A stretch of 51,933 nt of DNA from Nitrososphaerota archaeon (GTDB lineage: Archaea; Thermoproteota; Nitrososphaeria_A; Caldarchaeales; JAVZCJ01), in assembly GCA_038817485.1 (NCBI GenBank), contig JAWAZL010000009.1, forward strand, positions 1 through 51,933, written 5' to 3'. Every line of letters begins with the position of its first letter. Position 1 is the first letter of the stretch. Below the pieces are notes generated by a model that saw nothing but the letters and a program-made list of their open reading frames with translations, searched no databases and was not told where the DNA came from. Shown here piece by piece: positions 1-8,763 of this stretch. The translations under genes and the position numbers were made by a program.

Positions 1-2
1 AA

Positions 3-344
3 AAATTGAAATTAATGAAGAAAAATGCAATTATTATAAATACTTCAAGAGGGCCAGTAATAGATGAAAAAGCATTATATAAAGCATTAAAAGAAAAATG
101 GATTGCAGGAGCAGGATTGGATGTTTTTGAGAAAGAACCTACTCCAAAAAATAATCCATTGCTAAAACTTCCTAACGTGGTAGTAGCTCCACATATTGCA
201 AGTGCAAGTTATGAAACTAGATCTAGGATGGCTGAACTTGTTGCAGAAAATCTTATCGCATTTCATAAAGGTGAAAAACCACCTACACTTGTTAATAAGG
301 AAGTATTGAATGTTAGACCAATAAAATGGAAAAGAGAATTTTAA
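3..344 (+). CDS. D-2-hydroxyacid dehydrogenase, C-terminal part (glyoxylate/hydroxypyruvate reductase-like)
   Basis: The gene is cut by the window edge; the frame is open from the first bases, so the real start lies upstream. The visible 113 residues are the end of the NAD-binding domain and the C-terminal part of the catalytic domain. They include the [13 protein letters not shown] strand, the GLDVFEKEP motif and the catalytic histidine in APHIASAS. This is the D-isomer-specific 2-hydroxyacid dehydrogenase family. The tail ([21 protein letters not shown]) resembles archaeal glyoxylate reductase (GyaR) more than phosphoglycerate dehydrogenase, since no ACT domain follows. Substrate is inferred only. 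A hairpin plus T-run overlaps the stop codon. Confidence 0.85.
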   Translation, partial: KLKLMKKNAIIINTSRGPVIDEKALYKALKEKWIAGAGLDVFEKEPTPKNNPLLKLPNVVVAPHIASASYETRSRMAELVAENLIAFHKGEKPPTLVNKEVLNVRPIKWKREF

Positions 345-362
345 AATGTTCTCTTTTTTTTT
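331..362 (+). terminator. Hairpin plus T-tract terminator
   Basis: AAAGAGAA (331-338) pairs perfectly with TTCTCTTT (349-356), and the T-run continues to 362. The arm overlaps the last codons of the dehydrogenase. Archaeal transcription ends mainly at the U-tract, so the stem may be incidental. Confidence 0.5.
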
Positions 363-403
363 AAAAAAATTAATTAAATTTTAAAATTTTAAATAGAATA
401 ATA

Positions 404-1474
404 ATGATTGAAATAGACGGCTCTTTTGGAGAAGGAGGCGGACAAATACTTAGGAATGCTATTTCTTTTTCAGCAGTTATAGGAATTCCTATAAGAGTTT
501 ATAATATTAGAGCTAAAAGAACACCTCCAGGATTAAGGCCTCAACATGCTACAGCTATTAAAGCAGTTGCTAAAATTGTTAATGCTAATGTAAAAGGTTT
601 AGAAGTAGGCTCAAAGGAAATATTTTTTTACCCAGGAACAAGAAATAGTGGTAATTTCTTTTTTGATGCTGGTACTGCTGCTAGCACAACTTTAATTCTT
701 CAAAGCTTAATGCCTGTAATGGCTTTTTCTAATGGAGAAATAAAAATCGAATTAAGAGGAGGAACAAATAATCCTCTTGCACCTCCTGTAGAATATCTTA
801 AAGAAGTTTTATTACCTATATTAAGAAGAATGGGTTATAAAGGAGATATTGAATTAATTAAAAGGGGTTTCTATCCTAAGGGTCAAGGAATAGTTAAAGC
901 TAATTCAATTCCAATAGATTATTTAAAACCAATAGAATTAATAGATTTTGGAAAAGTCGAATATATTAAGGGATTATCTTATAGTTCTTTGCTTCCAGAC
1001 CATATAGCTAAAAGAGTAGCTCAAAGTGCTAAACAATTATTAGAAAATTCAGGATATAGAAATGTTGAAATAGATTTAGAAATTCTTCAAAAAGATAATC
1101 CTAAATGCTCTATAAGTCCAGGTTGTGGAATAATATTATATGCTTATTTATCATCAAATGCAATCGTGGCTTCTGACAATTTAGGCAAATTAGGTAAACC
1201 AGCTGAAGAAGTTGGTTTTGAAGCAGCAAACGAATTAATTAAACAATTAAATACTAAATCTCCTGTGGATAAACATTTAGGAGATCAACTTATAATATGG
1301 ATTAGCTTGGCTGAAGGTTTATCTAAAATAAAGGTAAGTGAACTTACGTTACATACATTAACAAGCATTGAAATTTGTAGAAAAATAATTGGAGCAGATT
1401 TTAAAATAGATGGGAGATTAGGAGAACCAGCATTAATAACTTGTGAAGGTATTGGTTTAAAAAATAAATTTTAA
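404..1474 (+). CDS. rtcA: RNA 3'-terminal phosphate cyclase
   Basis: RtcA converts RNA 3'-phosphates to 2',3'-cyclic phosphates through an adenylylated enzyme. The 356-residue protein has the usual family length. It starts with the diagnostic GSFGEGGGQILR segment (residues 6-17), has the RPQHATA motif near residue 47, the GGTNNPLAPP segment near 120, and the nucleophilic histidine in DKHLGDQL (His291). The ATG sits about 20 bp downstream of an A/T-rich box (ttttaaaattttaaat) with no ribosome site, so the transcript is probably leaderless. Its role may be RNA end repair. It is not next to RtcB here. Confidence 0.96.
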   Translation: MIEIDGSFGEGGGQILRNAISFSAVIGIPIRVYNIRAKRTPPGLRPQHATAIKAVAKIVNANVKGLEVGSKEIFFYPGTRNSGNFFFDAGTAASTTLILQSLMPVMAFSNGEIKIELRGGTNNPLAPPVEYLKEVLLPILRRMGYKGDIELIKRGFYPKGQGIVKANSIPIDYLKPIELIDFGKVEYIKGLSYSSLLPDHIAKRVAQSAKQLLENSGYRNVEIDLEILQKDNPKCSISPGCGIILYAYLSSNAIVASDNLGKLGKPAEEVGFEAANELIKQLNTKSPVDKHLGDQLIIWISLAEGLSKIKVSELTLHTLTSIEICRKIIGADFKIDGRLGEPALITCEGIGLKNKF

Positions 1475-1545
1475 TTATTATTGAATTTTTAAATACTTAA
1501 ATTTATGTACTTTTATACATTAATTATCTTAAGTTGAATTAGTAT

Positions 1546-2076
1546 ATGAAAAATAAATTAAGAGCATTATATATAGGTAAGTTTCAACCATTTCATAAAG
1601 GACATTTGGAATGTATAAAGAAAATACTAAACGAAGTGGATGAATTGATAATTGCTGTAGGTAGCGCTCAATATAGTCATACATTAGAAAATCCATTTAC
1701 TGCTGGCGAAAGGATGGATATGATTAGATTAGCTCTTGAAGAAAATGGCATAGATGCTAAAAGGTTTTGGATAATAGCTATTCCAGATGTGGGTACACAT
1801 TCTATATGGGTAGCTCATTTAAAATCTTTATGTCCTAATTTTTCAGTAGTATATACAAATAATTCATTAGTAAAAATATTATTTGAAGAAAATGGTTTTA
1901 AAGTACGTGAAATTCCTCTTTTTGATAGAAAGAAATTTTCAGCGACTGAAGTAAGAAGAAGAATTATTTCAAATGAACCTTGGGAAGAATTAGTACCACC
2001 TTCTGTTGCAAAATTTATTAAAGATATCAAAGGAGATCAAAGATTAAGAGAATTATTTAAGAAAGATATAGTTTAG
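1546..2076 (+). CDS. nadM: Nicotinamide-nucleotide adenylyltransferase, archaeal type
   Basis: Makes NAD+ from NMN and ATP in the cytoplasm. The 176-residue protein is a compact HIGH-type nucleotidyltransferase. The N-terminal GKFQPFHKGH (residues 11-20) holds the phosphate-binding histidines, and FSATEVRRRI near residue 130 is the ISSTxxR-like loop. Length matches archaeal NadM. The last four bases overlap the end of the convergent SAM hydrolase gene. Confidence 0.95.
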   Translation: MKNKLRALYIGKFQPFHKGHLECIKKILNEVDELIIAVGSAQYSHTLENPFTAGERMDMIRLALEENGIDAKRFWIIAIPDVGTHSIWVAHLKSLCPNFSVVYTNNSLVKILFEENGFKVREIPLFDRKKFSATEVRRRIISNEPWEELVPPSVAKFIKDIKGDQRLRELFKKDIV

Positions 2077-2876
2077 GTAATCGAATGTATTTCTACATAA
2101 TCTCCTATGCTTACACCAAAATTTTTAGAAGCATTTCCAAGATTTATTGATATTTCAAGGAAACCTGTCCCTCCAAAAACTAATAAAGGGGAATTTTCGG
2201 GTACTTCTGAATAAAATTTCTTTAAAGGTACTTCCATAGTTTTTCCTTTGAGTATAACCTTATAAATATTATTGGATGAATACAAACTATCCATATCTTT
2301 CTTTGTAATATTTGTTATGATATTTCCAAATTTATCTATATATAGAACTTTAGCTATAATTCTATTCTTTTCAATTAAAGCCTTTTCCTCTTGAATTTTA
2401 ACAATTTTATCTATTTTTTTCCCTAATTTAGAAGGCTTAATTCCTTTTGCTATATATCCTGCGATTACACTAAAAATATCCCTTCCATGAAAAGTTTCTG
2501 TCTCTCTTTTAGGTAACACTTCCTCAGAAATTTCATAAATATTTTTTATCCCAATTTTTTCAGCAGCAAGTGTTAATAAACCATTATCAGGTCCTACAAA
2601 AATTTTCTCTTTCGCTTCTATAATAATTGGCTTCCTTTTTAAGCCTACTGTTGGATCTACTACTGCTACAAAAATTGTATTTTTTGGAAAATATGGTGCA
2701 ACTAATGATAAAATAAAAGCTCCTATGTAAACATTATAACTTGGAATAGAATGTGTAACATCAATTATTTTAACATTCCTTTCAATAGAAAGTATTACTG
2801 CTTTCATCTCTGAAACATAGGGGTCTTCGTAACCAAAATCTGTTAATAAAGCTATAATTGGCTTTTGTTTAAACAT
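2073..2876 (-). CDS. S-adenosyl-L-methionine hydrolase (adenosine-forming), DUF62 family
   Basis: Member of the SAM hydroxide adenosyltransferase family, related to fluorinase and chlorinase, which splits SAM into adenosine and methionine using water. The 267 residues start with the typical LTDFGYEDPYV motif. The triad described for archaeal homologues is present as Asp74 (VVDPTVG), Arg81 and His130 (TFHGRDIF). The C-terminal domain carries the IDKFGNIITNI motif. No halogenase-specific context is seen. Biological purpose in archaea is not settled. Confidence 0.92.
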   Translation of the reverse strand: MFKQKPIIALLTDFGYEDPYVSEMKAVILSIERNVKIIDVTHSIPSYNVYIGAFILSLVAPYFPKNTIFVAVVDPTVGLKRKPIIIEAKEKIFVGPDNGLLTLAAEKIGIKNIYEISEEVLPKRETETFHGRDIFSVIAGYIAKGIKPSKLGKKIDKIVKIQEEKALIEKNRIIAKVLYIDKFGNIITNITKKDMDSLYSSNNIYKVILKGKTMEVPLKKFYSEVPENSPLLVFGGTGFLEISINLGNASKNFGVSIGDYVEIHSIT

Positions 2877-3014
2877 TTTTATTTCACCTTGTTAAATTTT
2901 TACTATTAAATAATAAATAAAAACTATATTTAAATCTATGAAAAAAGGTACTTAATTAAGTAATTTAAACATTATTTTAAAAACATTTATATAATCTTAA
3001 TATATTATCGTAAT

Positions 3015-3382
3015 ATGCGAATTGAAAAAATAATAAAGGAATATTTGAGAGGACTAGAAGCCGGAAGTTATGAAAATATAATCAAACTATTTTCTTCTAA
3101 AGCAATTATTAATTCTCCTTTATATGGAAGAATTAAAGCTAAAGATTTTATAAGAAATTATTTAGGGATACTTCAAAACCAAAGATCACTTTAGTGAATA
3201 TTTTTAAGAGTAAAAATCCATTAATTGCAGCAGGACATTTTCGTTATGATTGGGTTTTGAAGAATGGAACTTCAACTTCCTTTGAATGTGTAGACATTTT
3301 TCGATTTACTAAAAATGGAAAAATTGCTGAATTAACAATAATTTATGATACTGCAAAAATTAGGCCATTTTTTAAAAATTAG
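3015..3382 (+). pseudogene. SnoaL-like / NTF2-fold protein, one frameshift
   Basis: An ATG at 3015 opens a frame (MRIEKIIKEYLRGLEAGSY) ending at a TAG near 3191-3193. The C-terminal half continues in another frame from about 3176 (KPKITLVNIFKSKNP through IRPFFKN). Together they make a 123-residue SnoaL-like protein, the small alpha+beta-barrel fold used by ketosteroid isomerases and many unknowns. One extra A in the cttcaaaacc run (3174-3180) joins the halves. The coding pattern is intact on both sides, so the lesion is recent or a sequencing error. Confidence 0.7.
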
Positions 3383-3451
3383 AAAATAAATTAACATCTA
3401 AAAAATTTAAATAATCTTTTAATGTTAATTTAACTTCTGTAGGCATCGTAT

Positions 3452-3697
3452 CTACTTAATTAATATATATTTTAATAATTTGTTTTTTGGGCAAATTGTA
3501 ATACTTCCTTTTTTAGATGAGTTTGTAAATAAAATTTCATTAGAAATAGTAGAATTTTTTATCCATTCCAATGGATTTGGTGCATTAACGAATCCTTCTT
3601 TATCTATATTTGAAATCATTTTAAATCCATATATAATAATTTCTAAAATTAGAAAAAATGCTATTGTAATCGCTAATATTTTTAATGCGTAAGACAT
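3452..3697 (-). CDS. Small single-pass membrane protein, unknown
   Basis: 81-residue protein with an N-terminal hydrophobic helix (roughly residues 5-27) followed by a polar domain of about 50 residues. The topology suggests a signal anchor with the tail outside. I do not recognise a family. An A/T-rich TATA-like stretch lies immediately upstream (3700-3712), which fits a leaderless gene. A competing 70-residue frame on the plus strand lacks these features. It lies next to the Hsp20 gene with no evident functional link. Confidence 0.45.
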   Translation of the reverse strand: MSYALKILAITIAFFLILEIIIYGFKMISNIDKEGFVNAPNPLEWIKNSTISNEILFTNSSKKGSITICPKNKLLKYILIK

Positions 3698-3738
3698 CCA
3701 TTATAATTTATAAATGAAACTTTTTAAGTACAACTATT

Positions 3739-4155
3739 TTATTCTACTTTTATAGTTTTTCCTCTTCCAGCTTTTAAAACTCTTACTTCTAATACGCCAT
3801 TCCTATATTTAGCTGAGGCATTATCTGGATCTACTTGTGATGGAAGTGCTAATTCTAACAAATACTCTCCCTCGCTTTTTTCACCAACAAGTTTAGCTAT
3901 ACGATAAGATTTGAAACACTTAGCTTTAATAATCATTCTATCTTCAAAAACAGTAACATTTATATCTTCTTTTCTTGATCCAGGCAAATCTACTGATACT
4001 ATTATCTCATTTGTTGTTTCAGAAACATTATATAAAGGAGAAATACAACCAGTTCTTATTTCAAATTCTTTCATTCTTCTAATAATTTCTTCTCTAGCTT
4101 CTTCCATTTCTTCTTCAATTCTTCTAATTAAATTATAGATTCTTCTAAATGACAT
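3739..4155 (-). CDS. Hsp20/alpha-crystallin small heat-shock protein
   Basis: ATP-independent chaperone that binds unfolding proteins. The 138 residues comprise a charged helical N-terminal arm (1-40) and an alpha-crystallin domain (about 40-130). Typical strands include YNVSETTNEIIVSVDLPG, INVTVFEDRMIIKA and the closing RNGVLEVRVLKA. The usual C-terminal IxI tail is replaced by KTIKVE. The start codon lies 12 bp after the stop of the upstream PAC2 gene, with gggagg-like sequence between them, so the two are probably co-transcribed. Confidence 0.92.
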   Translation of the reverse strand: MSFRRIYNLIRRIEEEMEEAREEIIRRMKEFEIRTGCISPLYNVSETTNEIIVSVDLPGSRKEDINVTVFEDRMIIKAKCFKSYRIAKLVGEKSEGEYLLELALPSQVDPDNASAKYRNGVLEVRVLKAGRGKTIKVE

Positions 4156-4167
4156 TTTTAATCCCTC

Positions 4168-4920
4168 CTATAAATATACTGGAGGCAATTCTAATTCTCT
4201 ACTTTTTTGTTGTGCTGCTAAAGTAGTCTCAGTTCTCTTCATAAGGTCTTTCATTTTAATTCTTACTTCTTCTGCACTTTCTATTAAAGGTTTTAAATCT
4301 ATTTTAAATTTAAGAAAGTTACTTATAAATGATGTTACTTCAACTGCTGCTCCAGGATCTGGATAATTATAATGTGATTGTGCTAATACTGAAATCATAT
4401 CAATACCTCTTTCTTTCGTTTCTTTTAATAGTAAAGCTTTTAATCCTACTATATACCCCTCTTCTAATATTTCTGCTTCATTAATATCTATTTTTTTAAA
4501 AACATTTGGATTATTAGCAACTAAGAATACTTTAGGTTTATCTATATCTATTCTTCTAGGTTCAGGTATCCCTCCAAGAGAAATAAGCAATTTGGTATTT
4601 TTCTCTTTAGCCCATTCCACTATACTTCTAGCTAATGGTCTTAAAAGGCGAGTAGATACTGGCATCTCAGAAAAAATAGCAAATATGTTATCTTTATTGT
4701 ATATTCTAATAAGTTCTTTTAAACCTTCTTTACTAATAGATACTATTGGTGGAAAATAATCAGAATCTATATATCCCACTTCTTTAAAATTAAGATTTTG
4801 GATTATATAAGAGAGTGAAATTGTTCCAACTAATCCAACATCTGGAAAACCCTCTAATATTATTGGAGACTTAATTTCTTTTTTCTCAATTTCTATTATT
4901 TTTATAATTTTCTCATTCAT
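4168..4920 (-). CDS. PAC2-family protein (proteasome-assembly-chaperone-like)
   Basis: 250-residue member of the PAC2 family. The signature LEGFPDVGLVGTISLSYII (about residues 23-41) and the later GGIPEP and LLAQSHYNYPDPGAA-like segments are characteristic. A short charged C-terminal helix rich in K/E/R follows. Archaeal members are proposed proteasome-assembly chaperones, though direct proof is limited. It forms an apparent pair with the downstream Hsp20 gene, suggesting a protein quality-control unit. Confidence 0.85.
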   Translation of the reverse strand: MNEKIIKIIEIEKKEIKSPIILEGFPDVGLVGTISLSYIIQNLNFKEVGYIDSDYFPPIVSISKEGLKELIRIYNKDNIFAIFSEMPVSTRLLRPLARSIVEWAKEKNTKLLISLGGIPEPRRIDIDKPKVFLVANNPNVFKKIDINEAEILEEGYIVGLKALLLKETKERGIDMISVLAQSHYNYPDPGAAVEVTSFISNFLKFKIDLKPLIESAEEVRIKMKDLMKRTETTLAAQQKSRELELPPVYL

Positions 4921-4961
4921 AATATTTCATTAAGGATTTCTAAAAAGCTTTATAAAAAATT

Positions 4962-6185
4962 TTAAGAATATTTCTTTAATGCATCAATTACAGGCATTTT
5001 TTCTCCAGAAATATAAGATATAAGTGCTCCTCCAGCTGTACTCACGTATGAAAAGTTCTTTTCTAAACTACTTTTCCTTAAAGCTGCTATTGTATGTCCA
5101 CCACCTACTACACTAAATGCTTTCGATATTCCTACAGCTTTAAAAATCTCAAATGTTCCATATGAAAAATCCCCCTCTTCAAAAACTCCTAATGGGCCAT
5201 TCATAACGATTGCTTTTGCTAAACGTATAATATAACTATATAATTGAGTTGTATACATTCCTATATCTTTTATTATATATTCTGTTGGGAGCTCATGTAT
5301 CATTATGTTCTTTCTTTTTCCATCAACATCTATACCGAAATCGATTGGTGTTACAATTTTATCTCTATGTTTACTTATTATTTCTTCTGCTTTAGGCATA
5401 AGAGGTTTAAAACCTAATTTTTCAATTATTTTTTCATTTCCATTTCCTAAATCAATATTTAAAACTTTTAGAAAAACTTGAGCTATCATTCCACCCGTCA
5501 AAACCAAATCTGCTATGTCCTTTTTTAGTATGTATTCTATAACATTAAAGCTTTCCTTAGGCTTGGCTCCTCCTACAATATATATGCAAGGCTTTTCAGG
5601 ATTGTCAACTATTTTTTCTAACGCTCTTAATTCTCGCTCCATAATTCTTCCTATTGCTGTTGGAAGAACTGGAATGAAACCTACAGTAGAAGCATGAGCT
5701 CTATGTGCTGCAGCAAATGCATCGTTTACATATATTTGTGCTAATGGAGCTAATTTTGAAACTATTTCCCCTTTTGCATGTTCTTCAGGATCTTTTTCTT
5801 CTGTTTCTTCATCTATCATTCTAATATTTTCAAGTAAAAGAGCCTCTCCGCTTTTCAAATTTCTTATTTCCTTTAAAGCTTTTTCTCCAACTATATCTGG
5901 AACATACTTTACTTTACCTTTAACATGTTTGCTTAATACTTTTGCATGTTTTTCAAATGTTGTAAAATCTTTATCTCCTTTTCTACCTTGATGTGCTAGA
6001 ATTATTACTTTTGCTCCTTTTTCTAAAAGCTCATTTACTGTAATGGAATGTTCAATAAATCTACTTTCATCAAGTATTTCTCCAGTTTTCTCATCTATTG
6101 GAGAATTTATATCTATTCTTAAAATTACGGTTTTATCCTTAAAATCAAAATCATCTAAAGTTTTATATTTTTTATCCTTTGACAT
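4962..6185 (-). CDS. pgk: Phosphoglycerate kinase
   Basis: Interconverts 1,3-bisphosphoglycerate and 3-phosphoglycerate in the lower glycolytic/gluconeogenic trunk. The 407 residues show both Rossmann-like lobes: N-lobe VILRIDINSP (about 19-28), LAHQGRKGDKDF, LLENIRM, VNDAFAAAHRAHAST; hinge GGAKPKES; C-lobe MNGPLGVFEEGDFSYGT and the nucleotide loop VVGGGHTIAAL. Length and motifs match archaeal PGK. It is divergent from the rhomboid gene, with about 80 bp of shared A/T-rich promoter region. Confidence 0.97.
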   Translation of the reverse strand: MSKDKKYKTLDDFDFKDKTVILRIDINSPIDEKTGEILDESRFIEHSITVNELLEKGAKVIILAHQGRKGDKDFTTFEKHAKVLSKHVKGKVKYVPDIVGEKALKEIRNLKSGEALLLENIRMIDEETEEKDPEEHAKGEIVSKLAPLAQIYVNDAFAAAHRAHASTVGFIPVLPTAIGRIMERELRALEKIVDNPEKPCIYIVGGAKPKESFNVIEYILKKDIADLVLTGGMIAQVFLKVLNIDLGNGNEKIIEKLGFKPLMPKAEEIISKHRDKIVTPIDFGIDVDGKRKNIMIHELPTEYIIKDIGMYTTQLYSYIIRLAKAIVMNGPLGVFEEGDFSYGTFEIFKAVGISKAFSVVGGGHTIAALRKSSLEKNFSYVSTAGGALISYISGEKMPVIDALKKYS

Positions 6186-6264
6186 ATTTTTTTCTATGCT
6201 TTTAGTTTCTTATAAATTTTATTATGGATGGAAAACTTTTTAAACATCACATTATATCTTTAAT

Positions 6265-6918
6265 ATGTTTTATATGTTCCCTCTTCGTGATGAAAATCCA
6301 ACAAAAACTAAGCCATTTATAACATGGACAATAATAATTATCACAGTTTTAGTTTTTATTTGGCAATATAAAAATAATATGAATAAAGAAATTATGTATA
6401 ATTATGGAGAGATTCCGATTTTAATTTTAAATGGCAAAAAACTTTATACATTAATAACTTCTATATTTCTTCATGGTAGTATTCTTCATATATTTGGAAA
6501 TATGTTATATTTATTCGTTTTTGGGGATAATGTTGAAGATAGATTTGGGCATTTCAAATTTTTACTATTATATTTTATATTTGGGATAGCAGGTAGTTTA
6601 ACGCATTCTTTTATTGCATATTTTTCTAAGAGCATGGATCTTTTTATTCCTGCAATAGGCGCCTCTGGAGCTATTTCAGGAATATTAGGTGCATACATAG
6701 TTCTTTTTCCAAAAGCTAGAATTATTAGTATTGTTCCAAGTTATTATTTTATTAGAATTGCTAGAATTCCAGCTATTTTCTTTATAGGATTTTGGTTTAT
6801 ACTTCAATTTTTATATGGTATAGTAGGTATTACAACAGGTGTAGCTTATTGGGCACATATAGGCGGATTTATTTCAGGTTTTATAGTAGCTATATTCTAT
6901 AAATTGGTATATAAGTAA
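6265..6918 (+). CDS. Rhomboid-family intramembrane serine protease
   Basis: 217-residue polytopic membrane protein with about six transmembrane segments. The catalytic serine is Ser134 in GASGAISG and the catalytic histidine is His198 in YWAHIGGF. The L1-loop motif follows TSIFLHGSILHIFGNMLYL (about 64-83), which contains the conserved HxxxN. These features support an active protease. The N-terminal MFPLRDENPTK is typical of archaeal and bacterial rhomboids. Substrates are unknown. Confidence 0.93.
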   Translation: MFYMFPLRDENPTKTKPFITWTIIIITVLVFIWQYKNNMNKEIMYNYGEIPILILNGKKLYTLITSIFLHGSILHIFGNMLYLFVFGDNVEDRFGHFKFLLLYFIFGIAGSLTHSFIAYFSKSMDLFIPAIGASGAISGILGAYIVLFPKARIISIVPSYYFIRIARIPAIFFIGFWFILQFLYGIVGITTGVAYWAHIGGFISGFIVAIFYKLVYK

Positions 6919-6923
6919 TGAAT

Positions 6924-7013
6924 GGGCCCGTGGCCTAGAATGGATCGTATTAGTTTAAATAGGGCAGCGGCCTTCGGAGCCGCAAGTCGCGGGTTCAAAT
7001 CCCGCCGGGCCCG
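6924..7013 (+). tRNA. tRNA-Arg (anticodon TCG) with 15-nt D-loop intron
   Basis: Acceptor GGGCCCG (6924-6930) pairs with CGGGCCC (7006-7012), discriminator G7013; CCA is not encoded. Anticodon stem GCGGC (6967-6971)/GCCGC with loop CTTCGGA gives TCG at 6974-6976. T-arm GCGGG-TTCAAAT-CCCGC is at 6989-7005. The D-loop is 15 nt too long. Excising 6944-6958 leaves a standard D-arm. That cut is supported by a bulge-helix-bulge: CCUA/UAGG outer helix, 3-nt bulge GG|A, 4-bp GAAU/GUUU helix (two G-U pairs), 3-nt bulge AA|A. The intron would lie between positions 19 and 20. tRNA identity is certain; the exact splice sites are inferred. Confidence 0.95.
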
Positions 7014-7236
7014 CTAAAGTAAAAATAATTTTTAATTATATTTTTACTTATTTACTTATACAGAAGCATTAGTTTTTATAATTTTTTTCTTATTTTCTTT
7101 GTAAAAAGAGTTCCAGTAATTTATTCACTATCCGTAACTGAGTTATTTAAAATTATTCTGTCTAATTACAATAAAATTATTTAATGATCTTGGTAAGATT
7201 TTCTAACTCATCGATTTTAAAAGTAACTTTTTCATA

Positions 7237-7372
7237 AAGGGCCTAGGTGGGGATGTATTCAATTGTGAGGGACATATTCCTCACAATTTTTGAACCCCAG
7301 CGAAGGGCTCCACAGGCCCTCAGGCTACCAGAATCGGCAATTTTAATATATTTTCTACCTCACCTAGGCCTT
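7237..7372 (+). ncRNA. Unidentified GC-rich structured RNA (three-way junction)
   Basis: This GC-rich island lies in the 812-nt gene-free stretch 7014-7825. A closing helix pairs 7237-7252 with 7358-7372 (about 15 bp, one bulged G, containing CCTAGG). Inside are a perfect 10-bp hairpin (AATTGTGAGG 7261-7270 / CCTCACAATT 7279-7288) and a 5-bp hairpin (AGGGC 7304-7308 / GCCCT 7316-7320). In A/T-rich thermophiles such islands usually mark structured RNAs. I looked for RNase P, SRP, 5S, tRNA and TPP consensus elements on both strands and found none. Strand is assumed from the G-rich 5' arm. The rest of 7014-7825 is A/T-rich with nothing recognisable. Confidence 0.6.
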
Positions 7373-7825
7373 ATTACTTATTTATTTTTGGGAAAATATA
7401 TATTTTTCAATATTTTTTAATAAAAATTCCTAATTAAGAGCATTTTTACTAAACTCAAGCAAGATAACTAAAGAAATTAAAGCTTTTAAATACAAAGAAG
7501 TCAACATTATGAAAAAAAGATAAAAAACTTAAGAAATAAGATTTTTAGCAAAATTTAATGTTGTAAATACTAAAATAGAGTTGAATACCAACATATTATT
7601 AATAAATCCTTAAAAGATATTATTCATAATTACCCTTATGGCATCATATTAAAAAATTTAATAATTTTATTTTTTAAACAATTTTTATAATAATTATCGT
7701 ACTTATTAATTATTTTTAGCGTTTAGTAACATTAGCGGTTAAGCTTAAAACAAATATATATTTTCTATAGATTATGTAGAAAATGCTTAAATTTTAATGT
7801 TTATTCTATAATCAAAGAAAATAAT

Positions 7826-8653
7826 ATGGTTAAATCAAAATCATTAATAATATCCGCAACTGCCTTTTGTGCAGCTCTTTATGCTAGTGGATCCTATTTA
7901 ACAGCGTATATTTCATCCCCTTGGGGATATGGACAATTTAGACCAGCAATTATCATACCTGCATTTTTTGCAATAATGTTCGGTCCAATGCCAGCTGGAC
8001 TTGGAGCTGCAATAGGAACATTTCTATGCGATTCATTTAAGCATGGCACTTTTTATATACCAAGTTTAGTGGCAGCTGTTCCTGGAAATTTTATTGGCTT
8101 CTATCTATATGGATGGCTTCTTAAAGGAAAATTTAATTGGAAAAGATTCATTTCTTCATCTATTTTCACACTTATAGTTGCAAATTCTATTGTGGCTTTT
8201 CTATATGTTCCAACAATAAACTTTCTATTCGGATTAAAACTTTCAATAAATGGCATAATCCTTCTTTCAATTTCTTTAATAATTTGGTGGTTTGTAACAA
8301 TGCTTCCATTTATGCTTTTCTTAACACCATTTTTAATAAAAATTTCAGTAATAGCCTTACCAAATATTACTCCAATAGATGTAAGAAATGCAAGTTTAAG
8401 TCAAGAATTTCCGACAAAAATTTTCATATTATCTATGCTTTTACCTGGAATAATAATGCTTTTTTTAGGATTATCGCTTTATTTTACACCTTTAGTAAAT
8501 ATAATTTATAATGGATTAACAACTATTATTAAACCTGAAAAAGCTTTATTAACGATCGATTTAATAAAAGTTATGTTTATTCTTTGTGGTTTTTCGATGA
8601 CTTTTAGCGGAATATTATTAAACTTTATTCCAATTTTTAAAACTAAAAAATAA
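7826..8653 (+). CDS. ECF transporter S component (substrate-binding membrane protein)
   Basis: 275-residue protein with about six to seven transmembrane segments. The N-terminal region shows the typical S-component pattern: a small-residue helix (ATAFCAALYASGSYL), GQFRPAIIIPAFFAIMFGPMPAGLGAAIGTFLCD and the amphipathic loop to VAAVPGNFIGFYLYGWL. S components bind vitamins or other micronutrients and dock to a shared EcfAAT energy module, which is not in this window. The substrate cannot be told. The ATG is preceded by A/T-rich sequence without a clear ribosome site. Confidence 0.8.
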   Translation: MVKSKSLIISATAFCAALYASGSYLTAYISSPWGYGQFRPAIIIPAFFAIMFGPMPAGLGAAIGTFLCDSFKHGTFYIPSLVAAVPGNFIGFYLYGWLLKGKFNWKRFISSSIFTLIVANSIVAFLYVPTINFLFGLKLSINGIILLSISLIIWWFVTMLPFMLFLTPFLIKISVIALPNITPIDVRNASLSQEFPTKIFILSMLLPGIIMLFLGLSLYFTPLVNIIYNGLTTIIKPEKALLTIDLIKVMFILCGFSMTFSGILLNFIPIFKTKK

Positions 8654-8763
8654 TTTTTAAAATCTTACTTTTAAAATAGCTCTAATAAATAAAAAAGAAA
8701 AATTTATTTAGAGAAATTTTTATAATTAGTTAAAAAATTTAGCCGGATATAGGGAATTATAGA

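Noticed and set aside
3480-3692. 70-codon plus-strand frame opposite the small membrane gene
   Set aside because: The minus-strand frame has the better start, a TATA-like box and a clear membrane anchor; the plus frame looks like its shadow.
7237-7372. 5S rRNA, SRP RNA, RNase P RNA or TPP riboswitch
   Set aside because: None of the invariant segments of these families can be found on either strand, although the overall three-way junction invites the comparison.
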